The notes under the pieces were generated by a model. The model did no database searches, was not told where the DNA came from, and saw only the letters and a program-made list of their open reading frames with translations. 64,000 bases of DNA from Keratinibaculum paraultunense. GTDB lineage: Bacteria; Bacillota; Clostridia; Tissierellales; Tepidimicrobiaceae. The translations under genes were made by a program, and so were the position numbers. This document shows positions 54,757 to 63,816 of the stretch, one piece after another (positions within the stretch are counted from its first letter, which is position 1; the number at the start of each line of letters is the position of its first letter). The stretch spans positions 1,364,001 to 1,428,000 of the forward strand of contig NZ_CP068564.1 of the NCBI RefSeq assembly GCF_016767175.1. Reading direction: 5' to 3'.

Positions 54757-55228
54757 AAATTATATTTTTCTAAAATTCAACTTTATACTACTTTTAATGT
54801 AAACTTTCATTGTTGCAATAATAAGTTAATTGGAATGTTTTGCATTTAAGAATAAAAGTTAAATAATCTATAATAATGCTTAATGCTCTCGTTAAGATAA
54901 GATTAAATAAGTTAAAGATATGTATGTTAGTTTAATAGTATAGTTATATTAAATAATATTATATCAAAAATATTAAGAATTTGCAATAGCAAAAATTTAG
55001 TGAATTTTTTGCTTTTTCTAAAGAAATACTCCTTAACTACTTCATTTGGTATTTTAAAAGATGAACTATCACCATCATTAAGTCTAATTGTCTTTTTTTG
55101 ACGTTATACTTTTTAATTACCTTATTTACAAAATAAACAATATACTTTTATCCATATGTTTTAATCATCATAAGGAAAATTTTAGAATATACTATAGGAA
55201 TAGGTATGTTTTATTGGGGAGGTTTACT
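54757..55228. other. Divergent intergenic region
   Basis: About 470 bases between the riboswitch and DUF441. It should hold the promoters of both. A 58-codon open minus-strand stretch (54927-55103) contains RLNDGDSSSFKIPNEVVKEY and looks protein-like, but has no start codon and is probably a relic. No other gene is seen. Confidence 0.35.
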
Positions 55229-55681
55229 ATGACAAATAAAACGATTTTGATATTTTTAATAATTCTTGCAGCTATTGGAAAAAATAAAGCTTTATTTATT
55301 GGAGGAATAGTAGTTTTTTTGTTCTCTTTTTTAAATAAAGAGTATTTACTTAAAATAAATAAAAATATATTCTTAAATAGTGGGTTGATTCTACTCATGA
55401 TATGGATACTCATGCCCATTATCCAAAATGAAAAGGATATAACATATATAAATATAAGGAATTGGTTTAGCATTGATGGATTAATTTCCTTTCTAAGTGG
55501 CATATTTACAGTAATAATTGCTGCTAAAGGCCTTGAACTTATGAACACTAACCCTTCGGCTGCTATAGGCATTACTATGGGATCTATCATTGGAGTTACC
55601 TTTTTTGGAGGTATTCCAGTAGGTATACTAACTGGTTCTGGTATTACCTATTTAATAATAAAATTACTAAAAAAACTCTAG
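55229..55681 (+). CDS. DUF441 (YeaL-like) membrane protein
   Basis: This 150-residue integral membrane protein has four or five hydrophobic segments (ILIFLIILAAIG, ALFIGGIVVFLFSFL, NSGLILLMIWILMPI and a glycine-rich C-terminal pair). The family pattern LSGIFTVIIAAKGLELMNT is followed by GSIIGVTFFGGIPVGILTGSG. GGGGAGGT lies six bases before the ATG at 55229. A longer upstream frame starting at 55088 has no site and is rejected. Function of DUF441 is unknown. It ends in a strong terminator shared with the convergent GGDEF gene. Confidence 0.85.
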   Translation: MTNKTILIFLIILAAIGKNKALFIGGIVVFLFSFLNKEYLLKINKNIFLNSGLILLMIWILMPIIQNEKDITYINIRNWFSIDGLISFLSGIFTVIIAAKGLELMNTNPSAAIGITMGSIIGVTFFGGIPVGILTGSGITYLIIKLLKKL

Positions 55682-55706
55682 TATTAAAAACCCACTAGAG
55701 TTTTCC
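55673..55706. terminator. Bidirectional terminator
   Basis: Arms AAACTCTAGT and ACTAGAGTTT with A- and T-rich flanks serve the convergent DUF441 and GGDEF genes. Confidence 0.85.
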
Positions 55707-56643
55707 CTATAGATATAGTGGTTATACACTTATTCCCACCTTTGTTTTTAGCACAATACATGGCTTTATCTGCCTTAAATATTAAATCATCAATATTATT
55801 TCCATCCTCTGGGTAAAAGCTAACTCCTATACTCAAGGATATATTCACTTGTATATCATCAAGAATTATAATCTCTCTATTTGCATCAGCTATTCTAGAA
55901 GCAATTATCTCATAATTATCATAGTATTGAATATCAGGAAGTAATATTAAAAATTCATCTCCACCATATCTAGAAACTATATCATGTTTTCTAGTGGATT
56001 CTTCTAATATATTCGCAATTTGAATTACTACTTGATCACCTGCTTTATGCCCATACTCATCATTTATTTTCTTAAAATTATCTATATCAATAAACATCAA
56101 TCCTAATTTGCTATTATCTCTTTTAGCTTTTTCTAAAAACTTTTCTGCTACATGACAAAAAAGTGTCCTATTAGCTAAACCAGTAAGTTGGTCATAATAA
56201 GCTAATTTTTCTATTTCCTTCTCCTTTTCTTTTAGCTTTTTATTTAATATATATAATTCATTGCTATATTTTTTTAATTGTTCTATTCTAAGAACTTGGC
56301 TAGTTACATCTATACATTCAATAATCACATATCTAGAATTATCTCTCACGAATCTATTTATCCTTATATTTAATTTTCTAGTATCTGTAATCAAACCTTC
56401 ATGTATAGTGGAAGAAAAGAAATATTTGTAATCATTTTCTATAACTGAATTTACTGCTTTTTTAAAATAGTTTTTATCCAAATTAGGTAACCTTTCATAT
56501 AGATTGGAATTTATAGCCTCTTCTTTTTTTATCTGAGTTAAATTTTCCATTTGAATATTCCAAAATAGTATATTTAATTTTTCATCTGTTATTATTATGC
56601 CTTCATTTACATAATTCAGTATATCAAATAATGTACTATCCAT
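55684..56643 (-). CDS. PAS-GGDEF diguanylate cyclase
   Basis: This 319-residue signalling protein has a PAS domain at about residues 5-120 (NEGIIITDEKLNILFWNIQM), a coiled coil at 125-150, and a GGDEF domain at about 155-310. The active-site loop is intact (SRYGGDEFLILLPD), with LAYYDQLTGLANRTLF and SLSIGVSFYPEDG as family landmarks. It should make cyclic di-GMP in response to a PAS-sensed cue. No membrane segment is present. It overlaps the CheC-like gene by 8 bases, so the cyclase, CheC and CheY form one signalling operon. Confidence 0.92.
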   Translation of the reverse strand: MDSTLFDILNYVNEGIIITDEKLNILFWNIQMENLTQIKKEEAINSNLYERLPNLDKNYFKKAVNSVIENDYKYFFSSTIHEGLITDTRKLNIRINRFVRDNSRYVIIECIDVTSQVLRIEQLKKYSNELYILNKKLKEKEKEIEKLAYYDQLTGLANRTLFCHVAEKFLEKAKRDNSKLGLMFIDIDNFKKINDEYGHKAGDQVVIQIANILEESTRKHDIVSRYGGDEFLILLPDIQYYDNYEIIASRIADANREIIILDDIQVNISLSIGVSFYPEDGNNIDDLIFKADKAMYCAKNKGGNKCITTISIGKTLVGF

Positions 56644-57268
56644 TTAAATCATCTTCCATCTTATTTATCATTTTTTGCAACTCCTTTAATGAATCTAAAG
56701 TCAAATCAATAATTATAGCTCCTTCTATTTTTACATCAGCTATTACAAAGGTAACATACAATAATAGAATACAAAATTCTTCTTTGCTTTTTATGTCATT
56801 TTTTAAATTATCCTTGTCAAATATTTTTACCTTTGGTAAAGTATATTTTAAACTCACATCTAATATGTTTCCTATTTCACCTATTATGGAATTTAGCATT
56901 ATATTACCTATTTCCCTTATAACATCAAGATCCATATCAGTAAAAACTAAATTATCTCCCTCTATGTATTCTGGTTGATCCATACATAAATTTACAAAAG
57001 TTCTCATCTTATTAGCTGGAAATAATAAATTTGCTTCACCAGTTAATCGATCTCCAAATTTAATAGAAGATATCATCAATGCACCTTGAGGTAATGAAGA
57101 AAAATGTTTTGTAATTTCTTCTTTCTCTTCTGACCCTAATATAATTATATTTGGGATATCTAACATTATTCTCTTGTCCACTATCTCTGAAAGCATACTA
57201 GCAGCTTTACCAACACCTATATTAAATATTTCTCTTAATACATCGTACATTAAACTATTTTTATACAT
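56636..57268 (-). CDS. CheC/CheX-family chemotaxis phosphatase
   Basis: This protein of about 210 residues resembles CheC. Two copies of the phosphatase signature are visible: DVLREIFNIGVGKAASMLSE near the N-terminus and DVIREIGNIMLNSIIGEIGN in the middle, each carrying the E and N that act on phosphorylated CheY. The frame opens at GTG 57277, but AAAAGGTG is best spaced for the ATG at 57268. It overlaps the upstream receiver gene by 8 bases and the downstream cyclase gene by 8 bases. It probably dephosphorylates the adjacent CheY-like protein and so ties that signal to c-di-GMP output. The fit to CheC is good; exact subgroup unsure. Confidence 0.82.
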   Translation of the reverse strand: MYKNSLMYDVLREIFNIGVGKAASMLSEIVDKRIMLDIPNIIILGSEEKEEITKHFSSLPQGALMISSIKFGDRLTGEANLLFPANKMRTFVNLCMDQPEYIEGDNLVFTDMDLDVIREIGNIMLNSIIGEIGNILDVSLKYTLPKVKIFDKDNLKNDIKSKEEFCILLLYVTFVIADVKIEGAIIIDLTLDSLKELQKMINKMEDDLNG

Positions 57269-57632
57269 TAGCATCACCTTTTATCAGATTTGCTACTAAT
57301 TCTGCTTTCTCTTTTGTAAAAGGTTTGTTTATAAACTCAATTATATCATAGGAACTGATATCTTTTTTTACACTTTTTTGCACATCAGCTGATAAAACAA
57401 ATATATTTGAATTTTTATCATATCCTTTTATTAACTTTATCAATTCTTGTCCATTTACATTAGGCATAAGTAAATCAATAAATACATAATCTGGCTTGCA
57501 TCCTTTATATTTATCAAATCCTTCTTCTCCATCGTTAGCAAATATTATTTCTAAATCATCAATATATGCTTTTAAAAGTTTCGCTGTAGTCAATTGAGTA
57601 AATCTAGAGTCATCAACTATAAGTATTTTCAT
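57261..57632 (-). CDS. CheY-like single-domain response regulator
   Basis: This 123-residue receiver has no output domain. The acidic pocket Asp7-Asp8 (ILIVDDSRFTQ), phosphorylation site near Asp53 (YVFIDLLMPNVNG), the switch serine (VLSADVQ) and the lysine (FINKPFT) are all present. It is the first gene of the three-gene operon with CheC and the GGDEF protein, so it probably relays a chemosensory or sensor-kinase signal to them. No kinase is in the window. Confidence 0.92.
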   Translation of the reverse strand: MKILIVDDSRFTQLTTAKLLKAYIDDLEIIFANDGEEGFDKYKGCKPDYVFIDLLMPNVNGQELIKLIKGYDKNSNIFVLSADVQKSVKKDISSYDIIEFINKPFTKEKAELVANLIKGDANV

Positions 57633-57871
57633 TACCTTTCAATCCCCTTGTTATTTATATTCATTCGTTTAATATAATCTGTCTTACAGTATATCATATA
57701 TAAATTACTAAAGTCCATTTATTGTTATTTAACATTTCCTTAAATATATTTTTATAAAATAATCTATAATACTATGATATTATACTCTTAAGAAATAGTT
57801 GTTAGAATCATAAATAATTATGACTTTTTGTTATTATCCCATTATGATATCAATTTAAAAGGAGATTTTAC

Positions 57872-58573
57872 ATGAAATATAAAATACTTGATGCTTTTAC
57901 TTTAAAATTAATTATGGTAGTACTTATGGTATTAGATCATATTGCTCAATTTATACCCAATAGTCCTTATTGGCTTCATTGGCCTGGTCGATTAGTGGCA
58001 CCAGTGTTTTTCTACTTATTAACAGAAGGATATAAATATACTAGTAGTAAACAAAAATATATGAAAAGATTATTTACTTGGGCTGGTATGATGTTTATAG
58101 GTAATATCATAATTTCCTTTATTTTTAAAAGAAAAATACCTTTATATAATAATATTTTATTTTCTATGGGATTAGGAATAGCACTACTTATGCTTTTAGA
58201 TAGTGGTAAATGTAAACAAGGAAAAGATAAGTTTGAAAATAATTTATTAACATTATTAGTGCTTTTTATCTCCTTGTTTTCAGAAGGCTCCTGGATGTGC
58301 ACTGCAATGGTATTGATATTTCATTATTTAAAAGAGGATAAGATAAAGATGTCATTAGCTTATATTGCTCTTTCCTGTATGTTTATTCAAGGGGGTTTTA
58401 CTTATGAAAATCTATTTACATTAAATCCCCAATGGATGATGGTATTTGCACTGCCTATCATATTTATGTACAATGGTCAAAGGGGAAAGAATATTAAGTA
58501 TTTTTTCTATGTATTCTATCCCCTTCATATATGGATTTTATATATAATTGGATATTTATTAGAAAAAAGTTAG
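57872..58573 (+). CDS. TraX family membrane protein
   Basis: This 233-residue protein has about seven hydrophobic segments. The TraX family opening is clear: DAFTLKLIMVVLMVLDHIAQ, then WLHWPGRLVAPVFFYLLTEG with the conserved PGR-xxAPxF pattern, and the C-terminal YVFYPLHIWILYIIGYL. TraX acetylates F pilin in Escherichia coli. Most chromosomal Firmicute members are of unknown role and resemble acyltransferase-3 enzymes. AAAGGAG precedes the ATG. It is monocistronic on the + strand, and convergent with the cobalamin operon, whose last stop abuts it. No conjugation genes are near, so a link to transfer is not supported. Confidence 0.88.
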   Translation: MKYKILDAFTLKLIMVVLMVLDHIAQFIPNSPYWLHWPGRLVAPVFFYLLTEGYKYTSSKQKYMKRLFTWAGMMFIGNIIISFIFKRKIPLYNNILFSMGLGIALLMLLDSGKCKQGKDKFENNLLTLLVLFISLFSEGSWMCTAMVLIFHYLKEDKIKMSLAYIALSCMFIQGGFTYENLFTLNPQWMMVFALPIIFMYNGQRGKNIKYFFYVFYPLHIWILYIIGYLLEKS

Positions 58574-58825
58574 CTATTTTTTTCTTTTTCTGTTTTCTTC
58601 CATTATTTTTTCATTTATATAGTCATAGCCCTTAGGTGAGTGAGGTATTAAGCAATTGGTACAATCTTTAATTCCATAGTTATCAAAATAATTTCCTCCA
58701 CATTCTTCTAAAAAGTATAATGGACAGTAGCAAAACATACAGTTAAAATTTTCTTCATCTTTTACTTTATGGCAAGGAAAGTATTCACATGCCGTATTTC
58801 TATAAAATCTATAGGAATTTTCCAT
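58574..58825 (-). CDS. Cysteine-rich small domain protein at the end of the cbi operon
   Basis: This 83-residue protein has a dense cysteine pattern (ACEYFPCHKVKDEENFNCMF, CYCPLY, ECGG, DCTNCLIPH) fit to bind zinc or an iron-sulfur cluster. Proteins of this cysteine-rich small domain type recur in anaerobic cobalamin gene clusters, where their role is not settled; a cobalt-chelation or metal-trafficking role is a guess. Its ATG overlaps the cbiJ stop (TAATG), so it is translated as the last member of the operon. Confidence 0.8.
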   Translation of the reverse strand: MENSYRFYRNTACEYFPCHKVKDEENFNCMFCYCPLYFLEECGGNYFDNYGIKDCTNCLIPHSPKGYDYINEKIMEENRKRKK

Positions 58826-59556
58826 TAAATATTCCCCCTTATTATTTTTTCTATAAAATCTAAATTATGATAGCCTTCTTCTTCATCTCTACCTATTATT
58901 ATAGGCTTTATATCTAGTTCTTCACAAGCTTTTATTTTATTTAAAGTACCTCCTTCTTTCCCACTATCCTTCATTACTACATAATCCACATTATACTCTT
59001 TAAACATTGCCTTATTATACTCTATGGAAAAAGGTCCTAGTACTGCAACTATATCTTTCATATTTACACCATGTTCTTTACATATTTTAATGCTTTCTAT
59101 TGTAGGAAGAACTCTATATATAAACCTATTTTTACTTCGTATTTTTTCAAAATCTCCAATATTTTTAGAACCTGTAGTAAAAAATACATCCCCCTTTATA
59201 TTAGCAATATAGTCATAAGCTTCTTCAAAACTATTTAAATATATGCCTTTTGGAGTAGATAAGGCTTTTTTTCTAATATATCTAATGTATTTTATTCCCT
59301 TTTCATTTGCTGCTTTCTTTGCATTCTGGGTAACCTTCTTAGCATAGGGATGAGAAAGATCCACTATCATATTTACATTATTTTGGGTAATAAAATCCAG
59401 CATATTATTATAATCCATTCTTCCTACATGAAATTTTGTTCCTTTTAAAAATTCCTTTCCATCATCTGTAGCTATAGTTACTATATAATCATCTAAATCT
59501 CTAATTTTATCAATTAATTCCCTTGCTTCACTAGTACCTCCTATTATCCATATCAT
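58825..59556 (-). CDS. cbiJ: Cobalt-precorrin-6A reductase
   Basis: This 243-residue NAD(P)H-dependent enzyme reduces the macrocycle of cobalt-precorrin-6A. It opens with the nucleotide loop IWIIGGTSEARELIDKI. MIVDLSHPYAKKVTQNAKKA and the conserved VLGPFSIEYNKAMF segment follow, then MKDSGKEGGTLNKIKACEEL. All are typical of CbiJ/CobK. It overlaps cbiH by 4 bases (ATGA). It is the sixth ring-modifying step present here. Expression is with the whole cbi operon. Confidence 0.93.
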   Translation of the reverse strand: MIWIIGGTSEARELIDKIRDLDDYIVTIATDDGKEFLKGTKFHVGRMDYNNMLDFITQNNVNMIVDLSHPYAKKVTQNAKKAANEKGIKYIRYIRKKALSTPKGIYLNSFEEAYDYIANIKGDVFFTTGSKNIGDFEKIRSKNRFIYRVLPTIESIKICKEHGVNMKDIVAVLGPFSIEYNKAMFKEYNVDYVVMKDSGKEGGTLNKIKACEELDIKPIIIGRDEEEGYHNLDFIEKIIRGNI

Positions 59557-60275
59557 TTAATATCGTACCCCCTTGGTGTTATCATTTGCCCATCCTTTAT
59601 ATAGGTATTGGTATTGCCTATTATTAATATACTTAACATATCCACTTCTTCGTAGGGTATTTCCCCAAGGGTTGTTAACCAAATTTTTCTATTGATACGT
59701 CCTGAATTCCTAACTATGCCTACTGGCGTATCTTTTTGTTTGTATTTTAGCATTATATCTACTGCTTTTTTTAAGTGTTCTTTCCTTCCTTTACTTCTAG
59801 GATTGTATATAACTATTACAAAATCTCCTTCTGCAGCCTTTTCAATCCTTTTTTCTATTATATCCCAAGGAGTTAATAGATCGCTTAAACTTATAGTGGC
59901 AAAGTCATGCATAATAGGTGAGCCCAATTCACTTGCTGCAGAAAATGCTGCTGTAACCCCTGGAATTATTTCTACATCTATGTCTTCTTTTAATTCTAAA
60001 ATGGGACCTGCCATACCATATAATCCTGCATCTCCTGTGGAAACAATAGCAGTATTTTTTCCTTCTTTCACTTTTTGAATTGCCAATTTACATCTTTCTA
60101 TTTCTCCTCTCATGCCTGTAGAATATATTTCCTTTCCTTCTACTAAATCTTCTAAATACTCTATATAAGGAGTGTAGCCAACTATAACTTGACAATCTTT
60201 TATAGTTTCTACTGCTTTTAAAGTCATATAATCTCTACCTCCTGGACCAATACCTACTACATATAATTTAGCCAT
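59553..60275 (-). CDS. cbiH: Cobalt-precorrin-3B C17-methyltransferase
   Basis: This 240-residue SAM-dependent tetrapyrrole methyltransferase contracts and methylates the ring at C17. The family loop YVVGIGPGGRDYMTLKAVET, the GYTPY region, STGDAGLYGMAGPI and VEIIPGVTAAFSAASELGSP are present, and the C-terminus has NPRSKGRKEHLKKA, distinctive for CbiH/CobJ. It overlaps cbiG by 8 bases upstream and cbiJ by 4 downstream, so the enzymes should be made in equal amounts. Confidence 0.94.
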   Translation of the reverse strand: MAKLYVVGIGPGGRDYMTLKAVETIKDCQVIVGYTPYIEYLEDLVEGKEIYSTGMRGEIERCKLAIQKVKEGKNTAIVSTGDAGLYGMAGPILELKEDIDVEIIPGVTAAFSAASELGSPIMHDFATISLSDLLTPWDIIEKRIEKAAEGDFVIVIYNPRSKGRKEHLKKAVDIMLKYKQKDTPVGIVRNSGRINRKIWLTTLGEIPYEEVDMLSILIIGNTNTYIKDGQMITPRGYDIK

Positions 60276-61284
60276 ACTTTGCCTCCTTTGCTATGGATAA
60301 GGTTATCCCATTTATCTTTACCTTGCCTGTTAACATTTTTCCCCCTAATAGATAGGCAGAAGGTTCTGATACAGAATAAACTCCTATTGTATCTTTAACA
60401 AATTGGGATTTAGAAAAATTTTGTTCTACTTTTTTAATTTCATCTATGGTAAATATCTTTAAAGGACAATTAAAATATCTACAGGCCTCTATTATTCCTA
60501 TTTCATGTTCTTTCACTTTTATTGTACCTATTGTTTTTATACCTTTAGGGGAAAGGTTTAAATTTTTTAATAAATAATTTATAGCTTTGATTATTCTACT
60601 TCCTTCTATACCTTTCCTACACCCTATGCCAATATTGATATTTTTAGGAATTAATTTACAATGTTTTTCATAAGGATGATCTATTTGTTCTTGTGAACTT
60701 ACTATTATAACCCCTTGAACATTTAAATTTTTATTCTTTAAATTGTCCAACAATAACAATTTATCATATTTTATAATCTCATCCATCTCAGAATAAAATC
60801 CTATAGTATCTCCATTGACCATCATAGCTGTAATATCCTTTACATCTTCCATATTCTCCATATAATAATTATTTTTAATTGCAAATAAATCAACAGATTG
60901 TATACCTCTATTATCAGAAGCGGTAGTAATAACTGGGATAGCTCCTATAGTATGTCCTACCCATTGGGCTAATTTGTTAGCACCACCAATATGCCCAGAT
61001 AATAAACTTATAGAAAATATTCCTTCATCATCCACCACTACTACAGCAGGATCTACAGTTTTGTTTATTATATAGGGTGTCATAAGTCTAACAGCAATTC
61101 CTGTAGCTGATATAAATACTAACCCATCGTATTCCATGACTAAAAAAAGCAATATAGATTTTATTCCTCCATCTATTTCATCATTACTAAAATGATGAAT
61201 TATATAATATTCAGAGCTTGATTTAACCAATTTTTCCCCTATTTCTTTCCCCTTTTGAGTAAAGGATATACAAGCAATTTTCAT
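60268..61284 (-). CDS. cbiG: Cobalt-precorrin-5A hydrolase
   Basis: This 338-residue CbiG opens the delta-lactone of cobalt-precorrin-5A with loss of acetaldehyde. The N-terminal domain has YDGLVFISATGIAVRLMTPY, PAVVVVDDEGIFSISLLSGHIGGANKLA and VITTASDNRG. The C-terminal domain has IGIGCRKGIEGSRIIKAINY. Presence of CbiG shows the oxygen-independent route of corrin synthesis. It starts at an ATGA overlap with cbiF. Confidence 0.94.
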   Translation of the reverse strand: MKIACISFTQKGKEIGEKLVKSSSEYYIIHHFSNDEIDGGIKSILLFLVMEYDGLVFISATGIAVRLMTPYIINKTVDPAVVVVDDEGIFSISLLSGHIGGANKLAQWVGHTIGAIPVITTASDNRGIQSVDLFAIKNNYYMENMEDVKDITAMMVNGDTIGFYSEMDEIIKYDKLLLLDNLKNKNLNVQGVIIVSSQEQIDHPYEKHCKLIPKNINIGIGCRKGIEGSRIIKAINYLLKNLNLSPKGIKTIGTIKVKEHEIGIIEACRYFNCPLKIFTIDEIKKVEQNFSKSQFVKDTIGVYSVSEPSAYLLGGKMLTGKVKINGITLSIAKEAKYG

Positions 61285-62036
61285 CTATTACCCTCCCTAT
61301 ATCCATGGGAAAAAGAAGGATGATATAATTTTGATCTTTTATATTCCCCTTCTATAAAATCCCCCACTAATATCTGAGCAGTTTTTGTAATACCTTCCTT
61401 TTGAACTTTTTCAACTATATCCTTTAAAGTACCTATTATAATCTTTTCATCATCCCAAGTAACTTTATATACTACAGCTATTGGCACATCATCCCTGCCA
61501 TAACCTTTTTTTAGTTTTTCTACTACTCTATCTAAATTTTTAACTGATAAAAATATTGCCATAGAAGCTTTATGTTTTGCCAATAATTCTAAATCTTCTT
61601 CCTCTGGAACTGGAGTTTTGCCTTCTATTCTAGTTAGTATTACTGTTTGGCTTACATTAGGTAATGTAAATTCTCTTTTTATGGAAGAACAAGCTGCAGT
61701 AAAGGAACTAACGCCAGGTATCACCTGATATTCTATACCTTTCTTAGCTAGCATATCCATCTGTTCTCTAATGGCACCATATATGGTAGGATCTCCTGAA
61801 TGAAGTCTTACTACTTTTAGGTCTTTCTTTGCTGCATATTCCATCTTGTCCACTATCTCTTCTAAAGTCATGGAAGCACTATTATATATATTACAATCTG
61901 GTTTACAAAAGGATAAATGCTCTCTAGATACTAAACTTCCAGCGTATATAACTACATCTGCTTCTTCCAAAAGCTTTCTTCCTTTTACAGTTATTAAATC
62001 CACATCTCCTGGGCCTGCACCTACAAAGCTAATCAT
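61281..62036 (-). CDS. cbiF: Cobalt-precorrin-4 C11-methyltransferase
   Basis: This SAM methyltransferase of about 251 residues acts on C11. Family landmarks are ISFVGAGPGDVDLITVKGRK, YAGSLVSREHLSFCKPDC, RLHSGDPTIYGAIREQMD and IPGVSSFTAACSSIKREFTL. The frame can begin at 62054, but the bases there are the AAGGAGGA ribosome binding site, so the ATG at 62036 is the start. It overlaps the cbiL stop by 8 bases, a sign of coupled translation. Confidence 0.94.
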   Translation of the reverse strand: MISFVGAGPGDVDLITVKGRKLLEEADVVIYAGSLVSREHLSFCKPDCNIYNSASMTLEEIVDKMEYAAKKDLKVVRLHSGDPTIYGAIREQMDMLAKKGIEYQVIPGVSSFTAACSSIKREFTLPNVSQTVILTRIEGKTPVPEEEDLELLAKHKASMAIFLSVKNLDRVVEKLKKGYGRDDVPIAVVYKVTWDDEKIIIGTLKDIVEKVQKEGITKTAQILVGDFIEGEYKRSKLYHPSFSHGYREGNR

Positions 62037-62691
62037 CGGCTTTCCTCCTTCCAATAATAAAGGATAGGTAATCTTTATCTTTTATTATTTCATCCTTTTT
62101 GGTAAGTATCTTCTCATCTTTTAGACTTACTCTTTTTATATATGCATAACTAAAACCCTTATTTTCTAATATATCCAATATTTTTTCCTTATCTTTCATA
62201 GTTTTTAGTATACATAAAGTATCTATATTATCTAACATGTTTTCTTGAAATTCATCCATTAATAAAAATTTATCCCCTTTTACTGTTAAAGGTATTTTCG
62301 ATTGAGCTGCCCCTAATACAAAGGATGATATCCCTGGAATTATTTCTACTTGAATTTTATTCTTGTCTAATTTTTCCATTATGTATATAAAGGTACTATA
62401 TATCATAGGATCTCCTATGGTTAAATACACTCCATATTCTCCTTCTGGAATTTCAGTATAAATTATTTGGGCTGCATTTATATAATCTTTTTCTGTAACT
62501 TTTCCCATGGGAAAATCTAATAATATCACTTTTTTGTATTGGATATATTCCTCTACTGTATCTAGTGCTATGTTTTTATCTTTATTACTTGGAGCAAATA
62601 CTACACTAGCCCCTTGAATCTTTTTTACTGCCTTTATTGTCAATAACTCCTTATCTCCAGGACCTGTTCCTATTCCATATAGTTTTTTCAC
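62029..62691 (-). CDS. cbiL: Cobalt-precorrin-2 C20-methyltransferase
   Basis: This 220-residue enzyme transfers the third methyl group of corrin synthesis from SAM to C20. YGIGTGPGDKELLTIKAVKK, FAPSNKDKNIALDTVEEYIQ, LTIGDPMIYSTFIYIMEKL and EIIPGISSFVLGAAQSKIPL define the CbiL/CobI group. It starts at an ATGA overlap with cbiT and is followed by cbiF. No irregularity is seen. Confidence 0.93.
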   Translation of the reverse strand: MKKLYGIGTGPGDKELLTIKAVKKIQGASVVFAPSNKDKNIALDTVEEYIQYKKVILLDFPMGKVTEKDYINAAQIIYTEIPEGEYGVYLTIGDPMIYSTFIYIMEKLDKNKIQVEIIPGISSFVLGAAQSKIPLTVKGDKFLLMDEFQENMLDNIDTLCILKTMKDKEKILDILENKGFSYAYIKRVSLKDEKILTKKDEIIKDKDYLSFIIGRRKADD

Positions 62692-63236
62692 TTTTTCACT
62701 CCTTTTACTATAAATATAGGATTTTCACCTTTCATAAGCCCTATATCATCCCTATAGGAAGACTGAATTAAATGGACTTCTATTTCTTGATATTTATGGA
62801 TTTCTAACAAATTAATAAATTTATTTAAATTTTTTAATGTGATAAAATTTCCACACAATATTCCTTTTGATTCTAAATGTTTCTCTAAATAATTAAATAT
62901 TCCCTCTAGTTTTCCTCCACTACCTCCTAGGAAACATTTATTAAATTTAATATCAGGTAATACCTCTGGTGCTTCTCCAAGTATTACTTCTACTTCTACT
63001 TGAAATTTAGATTTATTTATTTTTATAATCTCTACACCCTCTTGGGTTTTTTCAACAGCCCAAACTTTTGCACCTTGTAAAGCTGCTTCTATGGATATAC
63101 TTCCTGTACCAGCACCTATATCCAATAGCCTGTCTCCTTTTTCTATAGATAGATAAGCCATATTTAATATTCTAATATTGAATTTTGTCATGGGAACCTT
63201 TCCTCGTATAAATTCATTATCTTTAATCCATCGCAT
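62688..63236 (-). CDS. cbiT: Cobalt-precorrin-6B C15-methyltransferase (decarboxylating)
   Basis: This 182-residue CbiT methylates C15 and decarboxylates the C12 side chain. It has a classical SAM Rossmann fold with RLLDIGAGTGSISIEAALQG and the acidic end of strand 2 in VWAVEKTQEG. FIRGKVPMTKFNIRILNMAY is the typical N-terminal segment. It overlaps the end of cbiE by 14 bases. In many bacteria CbiE and CbiT are fused (CobL); here they are separate, coupled genes. Confidence 0.93.
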   Translation of the reverse strand: MRWIKDNEFIRGKVPMTKFNIRILNMAYLSIEKGDRLLDIGAGTGSISIEAALQGAKVWAVEKTQEGVEIIKINKSKFQVEVEVILGEAPEVLPDIKFNKCFLGGSGGKLEGIFNYLEKHLESKGILCGNFITLKNLNKFINLLEIHKYQEIEVHLIQSSYRDDIGLMKGENPIFIVKGVKK

Positions 63237-63816
63237 TTTCTACCACCACCACTGATAAAGGTGAAATATCCTCTAAAGCTTCTCCTATATTTACCTTTAT
63301 TATTCTCTCATCTTCATAGGAGAGATTGAAACCTGCATATATTATTCCCTCTATGCCCATTTTGTATAATCTTTTAGATATGCTTGAAGGGCTATTATCC
63401 TTGTCTGTAAGAATTATAGAAAATTTATGCTCCTTTATAGTGTCTAAGTTTTCCTCTCTACCATGGAGAGATAATAGATTTGCTCCTTGCCAACTTTTAC
63501 CTAGTTTAGCCATCATATACTGAAAAGAGGAAATCCCTGGCATTATTTTTTCAATTACAATATTTTGTCTATTAAGATATTCTACTATTCCATAGAAACA
63601 AGGGTCCCCTGATGCAAGTATTAAAATATGTTCATATTCTTTTATTAGTTTATCTATATAAGCTATCTTGTTGATTTTTATAATATCCTTTCTGATAATC
63701 TCTAAGGAATTGGAAACTCTTCCAAAAGCTACTACATTTTCATAGCTTTTTATAGCTTCCATAACTTCCATAGTCAAATATTTAGGATTACCAGGTCCTA
63801 CTCCAGCTACTACTAC
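63223..63816 (-). CDS. cbiE: Cobalt-precorrin-7 C5-methyltransferase, lacking an in-frame start codon
   Basis: This SAM methyltransferase partners CbiT. The in-frame coding sequence includes VVVAGVGPGNPKYLTMEVME at its N-terminus (the SAM-binding GxGPG loop), then ASGDPCFYGIVEYL and IMPGISSFQYMMAKL, so the family is clear. However, the first in-frame ATG (63777) lies past the GxGPG loop, and no ATG, GTG or TTG exists between the preceding in-frame stop and that loop. The well-placed ATG at 63821 is in another frame and runs ATG GGG TAG. One extra G in the GGGG tract (63815-63818) would restore M-G-V-V-V. A sequencing or real frameshift, or -1 slippage from cbiD, are the options. Confidence 0.8.
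   Translation of the reverse strand, partial: VVVAGVGPGNPKYLTMEVMEAIKSYENVVAFGRVSNSLEIIRKDIIKINKIAYIDKLIKEYEHILILASGDPCFYGIVEYLNRQNIVIEKIMPGISSFQYMMAKLGKSWQGANLLSLHGREENLDTIKEHKFSIILTDKDNSPSSISKRLYKMGIEGIIYAGFNLSYEDERIIKVNIGEALEDISPLSVVVVENAMD

Noticed and set aside
54927-55103. 58-codon open minus-strand stretch with protein-like content
   Set aside because: No start codon and isolated between stops; kept only as a note on the intergenic region.
57872-58573. TraX as evidence of a conjugative element
   Set aside because: No other transfer gene is present; chromosomal TraX-like proteins are common in Firmicutes.
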